Shown here: piece after piece, positions 35,705 through 44,286 of the stretch
Layout: every line of letters starts with the position of its first letter
Numbering within the stretch: the stretch's first letter is position 1
Origin: Peribacillus asahii
GTDB taxonomy: Bacteria > Bacillota > Bacilli > Bacillales > DSM-1321
NCBI RefSeq assembly: GCF_003570725.1
Contig: NZ_QWVS01000002.1
Coordinates: 1 to 64,000, forward strand
Length of the DNA: 64,000 bases
Direction of reading: 5' to 3'
Notes under the pieces: model-generated
The model's input: only the letters and a program-made list of their open reading frames with translations
Told to the model about the DNA's origin: nothing
Databases searched by the model: none
Translations under genes and position numbers: made by a program

Positions 35705-35807
35705 CTGTTTAGAAAATGGCTAGAGTATTGAGTTAGACTACTCTCTTCTTAGTAGACATAATATTTTTATAGTCTTTCTTTTAATTAATCCAACTCGTTC
35801 TACTCTT

Positions 35808-36560
35808 TTACATTTGAGAACCTAACTTTAAGGAAATTCGTCTAGCTGCATTCGTCACTTTTTGAATTAATTCGGGCAAGCGATTTTCTTGATAACGTGC
35901 ATCGATTCCCGCTATGCTAATACCAGCTACAATTTGATTTTGACTATTCAAGATTGGTGCACTTATAGCTTTTGTATGATTCTCTAATTCAGATGAAGTA
36001 ATGGTGTAACCGTTTTGTCTCGCATCCTCTAATGATTGACGGAGCACACTTTTATCTGTTATTGTTCCCATCGCAATTGGTTTTAATTCTGTATTTTCTA
36101 TGTAAGCTTCACGCTCTTCTTCAGGCAAATAAGCAAGTATAATTCGAGAATCCCCTGCATACAACGGCGAACGCCTTCCAATCGACGTATATAAACGTAC
36201 AGGCTGCAACGTATCTATTTTTTCAATATACATCGCTTCATTTGCATCTCTTACAATAAGATTCACCGCTTCTTCAACATCATCTCGAAGTTCTTTCATA
36301 ATCGGAAGTGCAATTGTTCGAATATCCAAACGCTCCGATACTAGTTGACCAAACTGCAAGAACAATAGTCCTAGTGAATAATAACCTTCTTCATCTCTTG
36401 TTAAAAACCCCATTTCTTCAAGCGAACCAACCATACGATGTAAAGAAGTTTTCGGAATATGAGAAAGTTCCATCATTTCATTAAAAGTGAGTTTGGGATA
36501 ATTCAAGAAAAGAGTAAGGATTTGCATGGATTTTACAACGGTTTTGTTATGTGCTTGCAT
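35808..36560 (-). CDS. IclR-family transcriptional regulator
   Basis: This 250-aa regulator has an N-terminal winged HTH (LTFNEMMELSHIPKTSLHRMVGSLEEMGFL at about 20-50) and a C-terminal IclR effector domain (FGQLVSERLDIRTIALPIMKEL; IDTLQPVRLYTSIGRRSPLYAG; the ISIAGIDARY ending). ATG 36560 is chosen because AAGGGAG precedes it; the longer frame upstream has no ribosome site. KipR, an IclR member, controls the kip/pxp operon in B. subtilis, but that operon lies 13 kb away here, so the target is unknown. Confidence 0.85.
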   Translation of the reverse strand: MQAHNKTVVKSMQILTLFLNYPKLTFNEMMELSHIPKTSLHRMVGSLEEMGFLTRDEEGYYSLGLLFLQFGQLVSERLDIRTIALPIMKELRDDVEEAVNLIVRDANEAMYIEKIDTLQPVRLYTSIGRRSPLYAGDSRIILAYLPEEEREAYIENTELKPIAMGTITDKSVLRQSLEDARQNGYTITSSELENHTKAISAPILNSQNQIVAGISIAGIDARYQENRLPELIQKVTNAARRISLKLGSQM

Positions 36561-36852
36561 AAAAGATCTCCCTTCTTGATAAGTGGTAAAAAATTTAAAC
36601 ATCCACTGCAATGATGTAATATATAAAAGAAATTTTATTCTTTTTCTACCATTACTATAAAACATTATAAACAAAAGAGGAACATTGGATTTCACTTAAG
36701 CACGGTTTCATCTCTTATAAAGATAAATGGAATTGGGTCAGAGATTAACCTCCGAACTCTCACACACTATAGACTATACCATGCTTGGGCGAACAATAAA
36801 AAAAGGATGGAAGACCCAACCTTTTTATTATCCTTAATATTTCTCTACTCTT

Positions 36853-36876
36853 AAAAAACTTTCAACAAAGTTTTTT
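36853..36876. terminator. Small hairpin AAAAAACTTT/AAAGTTTTTT
   Basis: A perfect 10-bp stem with a four-base loop in the 460-bp gap between the 108-aa gene and the IclR gene. A second, weaker hairpin with AAAAAAAGG/CCTTTTT arms lies at 36795-36832. Both suit transcription ending from the 37022 gene. Confidence 0.5.
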
Positions 36877-37021
36877 GAAAGTCATTTCGATTAACATAAT
36901 CAAATTAATTATAATACAAACACAGTTGTTAATAGATGTTTCAAGCCTTGTTTCTCTTTATCTTTTTTGGATTTTCCTCATCTGAATAAACTCACAAAGA
37001 TTTTTTTGCGTGGACTTATAT

Positions 37022-37348
37022 TTATGGAGAATGATGTTTGGCCGACTGGATCTGGAGACCTAATAAAACACGCCGTTGTTTCAATCTCCTAAATTCCTCT
37101 AATAAATACTCATTAGAAGAATGAATTCGCAACTGCTGATAAATGATGCGAATTTCTTCATTAATATGTTTATACTTTTCCAAAAGATGTTTATCCTTAA
37201 AGGATTGGATTTCTTTTCTGATTTCATTACGGGAATTTTGTAATTTTTCTACAATTTCTTGTTTCCACAATTGGTCATTTATACTTTCCGCATATAAGTA
37301 TAAATCTAAATAATCATTTACCGATAATTGGGTCTCGCTAATGTTCAT
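37022..37348 (-). CDS. Helical hypothetical protein, 108 aa
   Basis: The protein is nearly all helix and rich in Glu, Lys, Arg and Gln (SESINDQLWKQEIVEKLQNS), with coiled-coil character and no membrane segment. I recognise no family. It lies about 150 bp after the FbpA-like gene and has an AAAGGGGAAG ribosome site. Spo0E-like phosphatases are similar in size, but the SxxxD signature is absent. Confidence 0.5.
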   Translation of the reverse strand: MNISETQLSVNDYLDLYLYAESINDQLWKQEIVEKLQNSRNEIRKEIQSFKDKHLLEKYKHINEEIRIIYQQLRIHSSNEYLLEEFRRLKQRRVLLGLQIQSAKHHSP

Positions 37349-37504
37349 AAAGCTTCCCCTTTCAGTCTCTCTCCTTTATTAATTGCCATTTACTCATTTA
37401 ATGGAATTTTCTATTGTTCCCATCTATTCTGAAGAAACTAGAGCATATAAAGATTAGAATAACTGAGCGAGATTACTACCTACATATCATGATTTTTTAC
37501 CAGT

Positions 37505-37693
37505 TCATTTTATAGAACCAAAACCATTATGCGGATGACAATGTGATCGCAAACTTCTATATTCATTTTCTAGTTCTGTTAGTGATAACTCAAAAAGATG
37601 TTTATCACCTTTCTTATATATTTTAAAAGCAATCAGTTTATCTATTAATTTTTTTCGTCTATCTTCCACGGCTTTTCTAAGAACATTTCCCAC
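37505..37693 (-). CDS. FbpA-like small basic protein
   Basis: This 62-aa protein beginning MGNVLRKAVEDRRKKLIDKL, with IYKKGDKHLFELSLTELENEY, matches the Fur-regulated basic protein FbpA family. In B. subtilis FbpA helps the iron-sparing response with the small RNA FsrA. GTG 37693 is chosen because AGGGAG stands six bases upstream; an earlier GTG overlaps that site. I see no clear Fur box nearby, so iron control is assumed from the family, not shown. Confidence 0.7.
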   Translation of the reverse strand: MGNVLRKAVEDRRKKLIDKLIAFKIYKKGDKHLFELSLTELENEYRSLRSHCHPHNGFGSIK

Positions 37694-37702
37694 ACAAATC
37701 AC

Positions 37703-38108
37703 TCCCTTTTATAGATTCATTTAAATAAAAAACTTCTTTAAAAACGGTAAAACAGGACCTTTGAAAAATTGTATCCCTTCAGCTTATTGGAATTCACACG
37801 GTTTTCTACAAAGAATCTATTGCTGCGGTTTCAAATTGAATAATGGGCCTATGGCAATCTAATTGACTCGTATTCGATACACGAAAATAAATTAAACCTA
37901 TATACATAGTATGATTTTTCGAGAAAAAATTTTTGACTAACTATTTAAATAAACCGCTCTCTGCCTTATGTGTTGCTGAACAAAATGATAGGAATCCCTC
38001 ACTGATTTAAAACCTAAAATGAGAATTAATTATTCATGGGCTTTTCTTTTGATAATTGACTTATCTCCACAAATATTAAAACTTATTGCATATTTCTCTC
38101 CCTCCAAA
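37703..38108. other. Region with a likely decayed gene
   Basis: On the minus strand a strong GGAGGGAG site is followed by ATG-CAA-TAA at 38091-38083. Further down, a short open stretch reads SVRDSYHFVQQHIRQRAVY before a stop near 37947. This looks like the wreck of a gene that leader element C (38109-38176) used to control. Its family cannot be told. Confidence 0.4.
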
Positions 38109-38176
38109 TACAAAAGACTTTAACTCTTGAGCATGAAAACAGCCAAGAGTTAAAGTCTCTAGTAGTCTAGTCGACA
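38109..38176 (-). promoter_or_regulatory. Leader element C: small hairpin plus terminator
   Basis: Minus strand: ACTAGACTACTAGAG (38171-38157), a four-base-pair CTAG/CTAG hairpin with loop ACTA, is directly followed by a 15-bp terminator stem (38158-38144 with 38129-38115) and TTTT. It belongs to the same motif family as 40843-40895, 49357-49420 and 49434-49495. It starts about 20 nt after a promoter's expected start site. No intact gene follows. Confidence 0.6.
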
Positions 38177-38196
38177 AAGAAATTCCCTTTCTCTTC

Positions 38197-38225
38197 ATTT
38201 TAATAAAACTAAACAGATAGGTCAA
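38197..38225 (-). promoter_or_regulatory. Sigma-A promoter of leader element C
   Basis: TTGACC (38220-38225), 17-bp spacer, TAAAAT (38197-38202) on the minus strand. The expected start is near 38190, so the conserved hairpin is at the very 5' end of the RNA. Confidence 0.65.
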
Positions 38226-38384
38226 GTGCGATTTTAAATTTTAGTACATAATTTGAATATATGCCCTCGTTTGTATATGTACTATAAAAGGTATGTGACG
38301 GATATTAAAGAGGAGAAATGAATCTATCCTCCTTGCTATATAAGTTCAACTTAATTTTTCGGCATAACTATCTGTTTAAATTGT

Positions 38385-38558
38385 TTAGTATTTAATTCGA
38401 TTTAATTTATTACTTTTCGTTGACGAAAATCGTTTCTTTTCTGTTGTATCAATTTGTGTAATCTCACCTTCATGTACAGTAATCACTAGAGAACCGTAAT
38501 CTAAGTTTTTTAATTCAGATATGATGTAATCTAGTTTTAAATCATCAACTTTATTCAT
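38385..38558 (-). CDS. YezD-family (DUF2292) small protein
   Basis: This 57-aa protein, MNKVDDLKLDYIISELKNLD then YGSLVITVHEGEITQIDTTEKKRF, matches YezD/DUF2292: one helix and a small beta sheet ending in EKKRF. YezD-type genes belong to sulfur-limitation regulons in Bacilli and lie near sulfur-assimilation genes, as here. The function is unknown. GGGGGAAAG precedes the ATG. A second copy is at 41136-41303. It lies about 230 bp after the ferredoxin gene. Confidence 0.75.
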   Translation of the reverse strand: MNKVDDLKLDYIISELKNLDYGSLVITVHEGEITQIDTTEKKRFSSTKSNKLNRIKY

Positions 38559-38792
38559 TTTCTTTCCCCCTATATAAATTATGATCTTGCTATTAATTAT
38601 CTTTTATATACTCATAATATAATTATGAGGCTAGTGAACTGTTTTTTCTTTTGTTTGGATGAGTATGTCCAAGACTTAAAGATTAGTTTCAAGTCAGCTG
38701 AAATTTTTGCACCGGAACCATTATGATCATGATTATAAATAGTCCCTTTTGTTTCAATGTTTTCTTCATCTTATTTTATTTACACTCTCCAA

Positions 38793-39116
38793 TTATTTTA
38801 AATAAAATTTATAAGCGGTGTCTTGACTGGCAGTCGATTTATAGCCCTTTCCCCAGCCAATGTCTTTACGATAACTACCGATTAGCCCCGTTTCTATTAT
38901 TTCATCCGCAGAAACATCCACTGTATCCTCTGCGTCAGCCGCTACATATAGTGCCTTGGCCGGGCAATAAAGTTCACACATATAGCAAGTTTGGCAATCA
39001 CTTTGTCTAGCAATCACAGGCGGTTGATTTTCCCTTTTTTCAAATACGTTCAGAGGGCAGACCTTCACACATAAATTACATTCCACACATCGTTCTTCTA
39101 CTAACACTTCAATCAA
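38793..39116 (-). CDS. Two-cluster 4Fe-4S ferredoxin (AprB-like)
   Basis: This 107-aa protein has two 4Fe-4S binding sets: CVECNLCVKVCP near the N terminus and CQTCYMCELYCP about 30 residues later. It is the electron-transfer partner of the flavoprotein gene 13 bp upstream, the arrangement of AprAB-type or fumarate-reductase-like pairs. In aerobic Bacilli such pairs accompany organosulfur uptake genes. Whether it reduces or oxidises a sulfur compound is not known. The TTG start has GGAGGAA nine bases upstream. Confidence 0.85.
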   Translation of the reverse strand: MIEVLVEERCVECNLCVKVCPLNVFEKRENQPPVIARQSDCQTCYMCELYCPAKALYVAADAEDTVDVSADEIIETGLIGSYRKDIGWGKGYKSTASQDTAYKFYLK

Positions 39117-39129
39117 GATCCATTCCTCC

Positions 39130-40755
39130 TTAGATGTTTACCAAACTGTGACTATCCCAATTTACTTGTATCTCATCAAGTCCACTCGTAATAAGACGTC
39201 TTTGTTGATGATCATCTGTTTTTGGAAAATCAAGTCGTTTATGCATACCACGAGTTTCTGTTCTCTGTAGAGCAGCGGAGTACATCCATCGAGATGTCGC
39301 TAACATCGCCGCTGATTCTCTCACTCTCACAAGATCGCTATCTTTTTCTCCCAAGTGTGATTTTGCTTCCTTCCAAAGATTGTTTAGTGTTAATAAAGAA
39401 GAAGTAAGTTTTTCTTCTGCTCTAAACAAATTAACGTTATAAGGTGTGACTTCTGCTTGAACCAGTTTAGTTAATTCGTTTCCACCAAGAGTTTCACCTG
39501 GTGTGTGGTGTTCATTAATTCCCACTACTTGTTTTCTTGTAAGTGTGCGATCATGGTTGTTTCGGTTGTAGGTCAAGGCATATTTTGCTGCTGCTTCCCC
39601 AGACCAGTACCCCGACGAAATGGCCCAAGCCGCATTATAGCTTCCACCCCCAGTAAAACCACCGCAAATCAATTCCCGCGTCGCCGCATCCCCTGCTGCG
39701 AAAAGGCCAGGGACGGAGGTTGCACAAGTTTCATCTGTGATTCGAATACCGCCCGTTCCACGTACCGTTCCCTCAAAACGTAAGGTGACTTCAAAACGGT
39801 CCTCAAATGGGTTAATCCCCATACGGTCAAATTGAAGGAAGAAATTTGGTTGAGCAATTCTCATATATTTTTGTAAATCATGATCATTTTGGGCTTTATC
39901 TAATTGTGCGAACACCTTTTGACCTTCTGACAATTTTTTTGCAATGACCGAGCGGCCTCTTTTAGAACCTGCTCCTTCAATAATGCTTCCGTCTTCATAA
40001 GTAAATGAAGCCCATTCATAGAAAGCCGTTTTCGTAATGGACGAATATTTTGGCGTGATCGCGTAGGCATTGGAAAATTCCATTCCGGATAAATCAGCGC
40101 CAGCTTCTGAAGCAAATAAGTAACCATCACCTGTTAGCACATTGCAGCCTAATGCCTTGCTGAGAAAAGCACATCCACCAGAGGCAATAACAATCGAATT
40201 CGCTTGGACAGCCCATGTTTGATTATTTTCCTGTGTTTGAACACCTGCAGCTCCTGCAATCCCATAGCCATCATACAGAAGCTCAAGTGCAGGACTATGG
40301 TCAAGAATTTTAATCTTGGCTTTGTTTAGTTTTCTTCGCATTAATCTCATATATTCAGGCCCTTGAAGGCTTCGTTTATGCTTAACCCCATGTTCATCGA
40401 TCGGAAAAGGATAGCCCCATTCGTCTAATCGATTGACATTTTCAAAAGTACGTTGAAGCACTCGCTCCATCCATTTTCTTTCGGACAAATACCCGCCTAA
40501 TGCTTCTCTACTTTTCATCGCCTCTCCTCGTTGGTCTTCCGGTATATACCAAACACCATTCCCTGAGGGGGCCGTTGCACCACTGCTACCACAATAGCCT
40601 TTATCAACTAAAATAACAGACGCTCCATTTTCTGTAGCTGTTAAGGCTGCCCATGTCCCTGCAGGTCCGCCTCCAATTACTAGTACATCCGCTTTTAGAC
40701 TTACGTCATAATTCTGATTGGCTAATTTATAAGAATGATCAAATTCTAAAGACAT
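39130..40755 (-). CDS. FAD flavoprotein of the fumarate/APS reductase family (AprA-like)
   Basis: This 541-aa flavoprotein has an N-terminal FAD-binding loop DVLVIGGGPAGTWAALTATE, a middle substrate domain, and the covalent/FAD C-terminal block GLFAAGDAATRELICGGFTGGGSYNAAWAISSG. The helical tail with conserved Arg residues (LDFPKTDDHQQRRLITSGLDE) is typical of AprA/fumarate reductase flavoproteins. Paired with the ferredoxin downstream, it probably oxidises or reduces a sulfur-containing compound. ATG 40755 is chosen because GGGAG precedes it by nine bases. Leader element B lies about 90 nt upstream, so it probably shares control with the transporter operon. Confidence 0.85.
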   Translation of the reverse strand: MSLEFDHSYKLANQNYDVSLKADVLVIGGGPAGTWAALTATENGASVILVDKGYCGSSGATAPSGNGVWYIPEDQRGEAMKSREALGGYLSERKWMERVLQRTFENVNRLDEWGYPFPIDEHGVKHKRSLQGPEYMRLMRRKLNKAKIKILDHSPALELLYDGYGIAGAAGVQTQENNQTWAVQANSIVIASGGCAFLSKALGCNVLTGDGYLFASEAGADLSGMEFSNAYAITPKYSSITKTAFYEWASFTYEDGSIIEGAGSKRGRSVIAKKLSEGQKVFAQLDKAQNDHDLQKYMRIAQPNFFLQFDRMGINPFEDRFEVTLRFEGTVRGTGGIRITDETCATSVPGLFAAGDAATRELICGGFTGGGSYNAAWAISSGYWSGEAAAKYALTYNRNNHDRTLTRKQVVGINEHHTPGETLGGNELTKLVQAEVTPYNVNLFRAEEKLTSSLLTLNNLWKEAKSHLGEKDSDLVRVRESAAMLATSRWMYSAALQRTETRGMHKRLDFPKTDDHQQRRLITSGLDEIQVNWDSHSLVNI

Positions 40756-40842
40756 GTACATCATCTCCCACCATGTTCTAAGTATGATTCATGAATCAAT
40801 TCGAAGCCTTTTTTCTCCTAAACTAATAGGGTATAATTCCTA

Positions 40843-40895
40843 AGAAAAAAATAGAGACTTCCCGTTTTCCAGGAAGTCTCCAGTAGTCTGGTTGA
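40843..40895 (-). promoter_or_regulatory. Leader element B: small hairpin plus terminator
   Basis: Minus strand: ACCAGACTACTGGAG (40892-40878) with CCAG/CTGG pairing, followed by a nine-base-pair stem GAGACTTCC/GGAAGTCTC (40880-40854) and a seven-T run. It stands about 90 nt upstream of the flavoprotein start. Same family as elements A1, A2 and C. Confidence 0.65.
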
Positions 40896-41135
40896 CTAAG
40901 TGATCGAATATGAATACTTAATTTTTAAGATACGAGCATTCACTTAAAAATAGTTGGATAGCTTTTGGTTGTACATATAGATCACGATCATTTTATATAA
41001 TTCAAATAAGTTTACTTAGATTTAAATTTATTATAGTTATAATATTTATAATTATCAATATATTTTTTCAAAAAAATTAACTCCGTTTTTCCATACACCA
41101 AATGTAAAGATGCATCTAACTCTGAAGTTTCAGAA
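40896..41135. other. AT-rich gap upstream of leader element B
   Basis: It should contain the flavoprotein promoter, but no consensus -35/-10 pair stands out; TATAAA-like words on the minus strand near 40993 are candidates. Confidence 0.3.
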
Positions 41136-41303
41136 CTAGTCCCCCTTGTTAATATTCCTATTACTACGGTTCTTTGTATCAAAGCGTTTCTTTTTCATAC
41201 TTTCAACTTGTACAATCTTTCCATCATTTAAAGAGATTGAACCATATTGAACCTCTTTTAAAAGCTTCGAAATAAAATGAATTTCTTCACTGCCAATACT
41301 CAT
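41136..41303 (-). CDS. YezD-family (DUF2292) small protein, second copy
   Basis: This 55-aa protein MSIGSEEIHFISKLLKEVQY then GSISLNDGKIVQVESMKKKRF shares the DUF2292 pattern with the 38385 gene: helix, GSI.L..G.IVQ, and the KKRF motif. It lies 48 bp after the LLM monooxygenase gene and is probably the last gene of the sulfur operon. GGAAGGG precedes the ATG. Its role is unknown; the family is associated with sulfur starvation. Confidence 0.75.
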   Translation of the reverse strand: MSIGSEEIHFISKLLKEVQYGSISLNDGKIVQVESMKKKRFDTKNRSNRNINKGD

Positions 41304-41351
41304 CGGTTATTACCCTTCCTATTTATTTCCTTTTTTATTTTAATAGAATCA

Positions 41352-42707
41352 TTAAATCGTTTCTTTTGCATGATGAATTAATGTGTTCGCCGGTCGTTTC
41401 AAGCCTAAATTTTCTCGTAATGTGTTTCCTGTATACTCCGTTCGAAACAAGCCGCGTTCTTGTAGAATCGGAATCACTAGATCAACAAAATCTTCGAGAC
41501 CACCAGGTAAATAAGGAGGCATAATATTAAAGCCGTCTGCTGCTCCATTTTCAAACCATTCCTGCATTTGGTCAGCTATTTGTTCAGGTGTTCCGTTGAT
41601 TTCCCGATGTCCTCGTGCACCTGCTATGCGTTGATACAATCCACGAATGGTTAAGTTTTCACGCTCAGCCAAGTCTTTTAATAATTGAAAACGGCTTTTC
41701 CCTCCATTCACTTGTTCCAAATCAGGCAGATTAGGTAATGGCCCATCGACAGGATAACCTGACAGATCAACACTAATCATAGCGGATAGCAATTGTACAC
41801 CCGCTTCTTCAGGAATAATTTCTTCAAGAAGCCTTTTGTTCTGTTCTGCCTCCTCCTCTGTCCTCCCAATTACCGGAAAAACACCAGGCATAATTTTTAA
41901 TTCCTCAGGTGAACGCCCGTATTTTGCCATTCTGCCTTTTACGTCTGCATAAAAGGCTTGCGCCTCTTCGAGAGTTTGCCAAGCGGTAAAAATCACTTCA
42001 GCAGTACGGGCAGCTAGCTCCTTCCCTGCCTCCGAAGATCCTGCCTGGATTACGACAGGGTGCCCTTGAACCGACCGGGAGATATTTAACGGCCCTTCCA
42101 CTGAGAACCATTTTCCTTTATGATCAATTGCATGTATTTTAGATGCGTCCGCAAACTGTGCAGACTCTTTATCAATGATTAACGCATCATCTTCCCAGCT
42201 ATCCCAAAGCTTTGTTACGATATCGACAAATTCTTCAGCGCGTTCATATCGCTTTGAATGCAGTAAGTGTTTTTCCAAATTAAAATTTCGGGCCTCTGAT
42301 TCTGTATTCGATGTCACGACATTCCACGCTGCACGGCCGCCACTTAAATGATCCAATGACGCAAACCTACGTGCTACATTAAAGGGTTCATTAAAAGTAG
42401 TCGATACGGTCCCTGCCAGGCCTATATGTTTTGTAACGGAAGAAAGGGCAGATAATAGAGTAAAAGGTTCAAAAAATGTATTAACTGTTTGACCAAGTGC
42501 CTTTGGGTCCTTTCCTTTGATCGAATAGCCATCTGCAAGAAAGATCATATCAAACTTCCCTCGCTCGGCCGTTTGAGCGAGTCTTTTAATAAAATCAAAG
42601 TTCATCACACTCTGTGCCTCTGCTTTGGGATGCCTCCAAGCAGCCACATGATGTCCTGGGATCATAAAAAACGCACCTAATTTCATTTCTCGATTTAAAT
42701 TAGTCAT
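41352..42707 (-). CDS. LLM-class flavin monooxygenase (NtaA/SnaA/DszA type)
   Basis: This 451-aa FMN-dependent monooxygenase of the bacterial luciferase superfamily, NtaA/DmoA/SnaA branch, is recognised by MKLGAFFMIPGHHVAAWRHP at the start, FDMIFLADGYS, the GRAAWNVVTS block near residue 140, and HPVVIQAGSSEAG near 220. These enzymes use FMNH2 from a separate reductase to cleave C-S or C-N bonds, for example dibenzothiophene sulfone or dimethylsulfide. With the transporter and two HpaB-like enzymes in the operon, desulfurisation is likely. The exact substrate is unknown, and no flavin reductase gene is in the window. Confidence 0.9.
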   Translation of the reverse strand: MTNLNREMKLGAFFMIPGHHVAAWRHPKAEAQSVMNFDFIKRLAQTAERGKFDMIFLADGYSIKGKDPKALGQTVNTFFEPFTLLSALSSVTKHIGLAGTVSTTFNEPFNVARRFASLDHLSGGRAAWNVVTSNTESEARNFNLEKHLLHSKRYERAEEFVDIVTKLWDSWEDDALIIDKESAQFADASKIHAIDHKGKWFSVEGPLNISRSVQGHPVVIQAGSSEAGKELAARTAEVIFTAWQTLEEAQAFYADVKGRMAKYGRSPEELKIMPGVFPVIGRTEEEAEQNKRLLEEIIPEEAGVQLLSAMISVDLSGYPVDGPLPNLPDLEQVNGGKSRFQLLKDLAERENLTIRGLYQRIAGARGHREINGTPEQIADQMQEWFENGAADGFNIMPPYLPGGLEDFVDLVIPILQERGLFRTEYTGNTLRENLGLKRPANTLIHHAKETI

Positions 42708-42708
42708 T

Positions 42709-42831
42709 TTATCTCCTACTTTCTTCTATTTTTGATTGGTCTCCGCTATTCAGTTGAGTCATTAATCTTTGGCCTTCTGAATCCATACGGGAGAATACTT
42801 GTTGAGTAGCAGCAATCGTGTCATCGTCCAT
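42709..42831 (-). CDS. Possible small protein, 40 aa
   Basis: An open frame of 40 codons nearly fills the 137-bp gap between the HpaB-like gene and the LLM gene and ends one base before the LLM ATG. The sequence MDDDTIAATQQVFSRMDSEG looks like real coding sequence, but no ribosome site precedes the ATG. It may be the tail of a lost gene, coupled to the LLM gene by its stop codon. Low confidence. Confidence 0.3.
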   Translation of the reverse strand: MDDDTIAATQQVFSRMDSEGQRLMTQLNSGDQSKIEESRR

Positions 42832-42844
42832 ATACCGGATTAAT

Positions 42845-44281
42845 TTAAACCAACAATGTGGATGTTAATCGACTTTGAACTTTGTCATATAAATGCCTTT
42901 TATCATATTCTAAATACTGGGCTGCAAATGCCCGAACAGAATCACCTGCATAAAATCGCTCATATAGTTCATGTCTGGAACCTAAAGGACTTCCCACAAG
43001 ATCCCAAGATAGCTTCAACAATTGAATTCTCTCTTGGGCATCTCTGTCAGCTCCACGATAATATTTTTGTAAAAACGGTCCTATTTCACCCTTTAATTCT
43101 TCTAGCCTCGAAGGAGTCTGCAGCATTCCTGCTGCTGAAATTTGCTGTAAAATTCCGATGGCTCTCGGATAATATTTCATCCCTAAATTTTTGGCTGTGA
43201 CCATTGGATTGACATCTGGAGCCCAAACACCTCCATATTCTTTAGATTGGTGTTCTGCACTTAGAAGTAAGGCTTGGATGGTCTCCACCTGCATGAACAA
43301 TTCGGCTAGTTTAGCCTGCACATGTTGATACTGATGAACCCCTATGGATTCGGCCAAATCATTGCCAATGGCTGCCACAAATTCTAGTTTGCTTATAAGG
43401 CGAACAATCGTCTCATGGAGACTAATTGCAGTCGTAAATGGATCGTTTCTTATTTTCCACATGGCCTCGGCATCATCTTTGATAAATACTCGTTCCCATG
43501 GGATAAGTGCATCATCGAACACAATCACCGCGTCCATCTCATCAAATCGATAGCTTAGCGGATAATCTTCCTTAAGATTGGAAGCAAACGACTCTCGGCA
43601 GATCAGATGAACGTTTGGTGTATTGGCTGAAATAGCAAACATGGCCCCATACCCTTTTTCTTGTTCCGTCCTTTTTTTATGAGAAGAAATCATGATTTCA
43701 TCCATATAAGGTGCTCCAGTTGAAATCATCTTGGCGCCGCGAATAATCATTCCCTCTTCCGTTTCCCCCACAATCCGTGCTGCTGTATAAATATCGTCAC
43801 CATGTTCAGTTGCGTTTTTCGAGCGGTCAATTTGGGGATCATGTCCAGCGGCTGTGATCAGTAAATCGTTATCCATTACCCATTCAAAATAATTCTTCAT
43901 TTTCTCAGAATATCCAGGGATCTCTTTATGATGGTCACGGGTTAAATACCAGCCTAAAAGTTGTGAGCGATAAAAGCTCGCAACCCGGCTCATCACACCA
44001 AATGTCGCTCCACTCCACAACCGAAATGCACGGCTACGGCGAAAAATATCTTCTTTTTGTTGAGGGAATAAAAAAGCCATATTTGTTCTATTTCCATTAG
44101 GTGTTTCAAACGTTAACTCCTCCTGAACATCTGGGTGCTTCTGTAAATCTAGTAAACTGGAAATTGTTGAAATCGTTCCTTTAAACGAAGGATGTTCCAC
44201 CAAATTTTGAACTTTTTTGCCATTTAGCCAAACATTTCTTCCATCTTGTAACCTTTTTTTATATTTTTCACCTGAATTCAT
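42845..44281 (-). CDS. HpaB-like monooxygenase (acyl-CoA dehydrogenase fold), first copy
   Basis: This protein of about 478 aa matches the 4-hydroxyphenylacetate 3-monooxygenase large-subunit family, FADH2-using enzymes of acyl-CoA dehydrogenase fold. Blocks seen include KRLQDGRNVWLNGKKVQN at the start, TAAGHDPQIDRSKNATEHGD, the middle beta domain GMIIRGAKMISTGAPYMDE, VIFDDALIPWERVFI, and the C-terminal helices GIHQY-like. In sulfur clusters such enzymes act as sulfur-compound or sulfonate monooxygenases. ATG 44281 is preferred over GTG 44290 because of AGGAG spacing. It is coupled to the binding-protein gene upstream. Confidence 0.85.
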   Translation of the reverse strand: MNSGEKYKKRLQDGRNVWLNGKKVQNLVEHPSFKGTISTISSLLDLQKHPDVQEELTFETPNGNRTNMAFLFPQQKEDIFRRSRAFRLWSGATFGVMSRVASFYRSQLLGWYLTRDHHKEIPGYSEKMKNYFEWVMDNDLLITAAGHDPQIDRSKNATEHGDDIYTAARIVGETEEGMIIRGAKMISTGAPYMDEIMISSHKKRTEQEKGYGAMFAISANTPNVHLICRESFASNLKEDYPLSYRFDEMDAVIVFDDALIPWERVFIKDDAEAMWKIRNDPFTTAISLHETIVRLISKLEFVAAIGNDLAESIGVHQYQHVQAKLAELFMQVETIQALLLSAEHQSKEYGGVWAPDVNPMVTAKNLGMKYYPRAIGILQQISAAGMLQTPSRLEELKGEIGPFLQKYYRGADRDAQERIQLLKLSWDLVGSPLGSRHELYERFYAGDSVRAFAAQYLEYDKRHLYDKVQSRLTSTLLV

Positions 44282-44286
44282 TACCT

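Noticed and set aside
36795-36832. AT-rich hairpin as a second promoter-linked regulator for the IclR gene
   Set aside because: It lies more than 230 bp upstream of the IclR start with no promoter-like words beside it; a terminator for the gene at 37022 is simpler.
38109-38225. S-box (SAM) riboswitch
   Set aside because: None of the conserved S-box words (such as AGAGNNGGNGGAGGGA or GGCAACC) is present; the conserved part here is only a 15-nt hairpin before the terminator.
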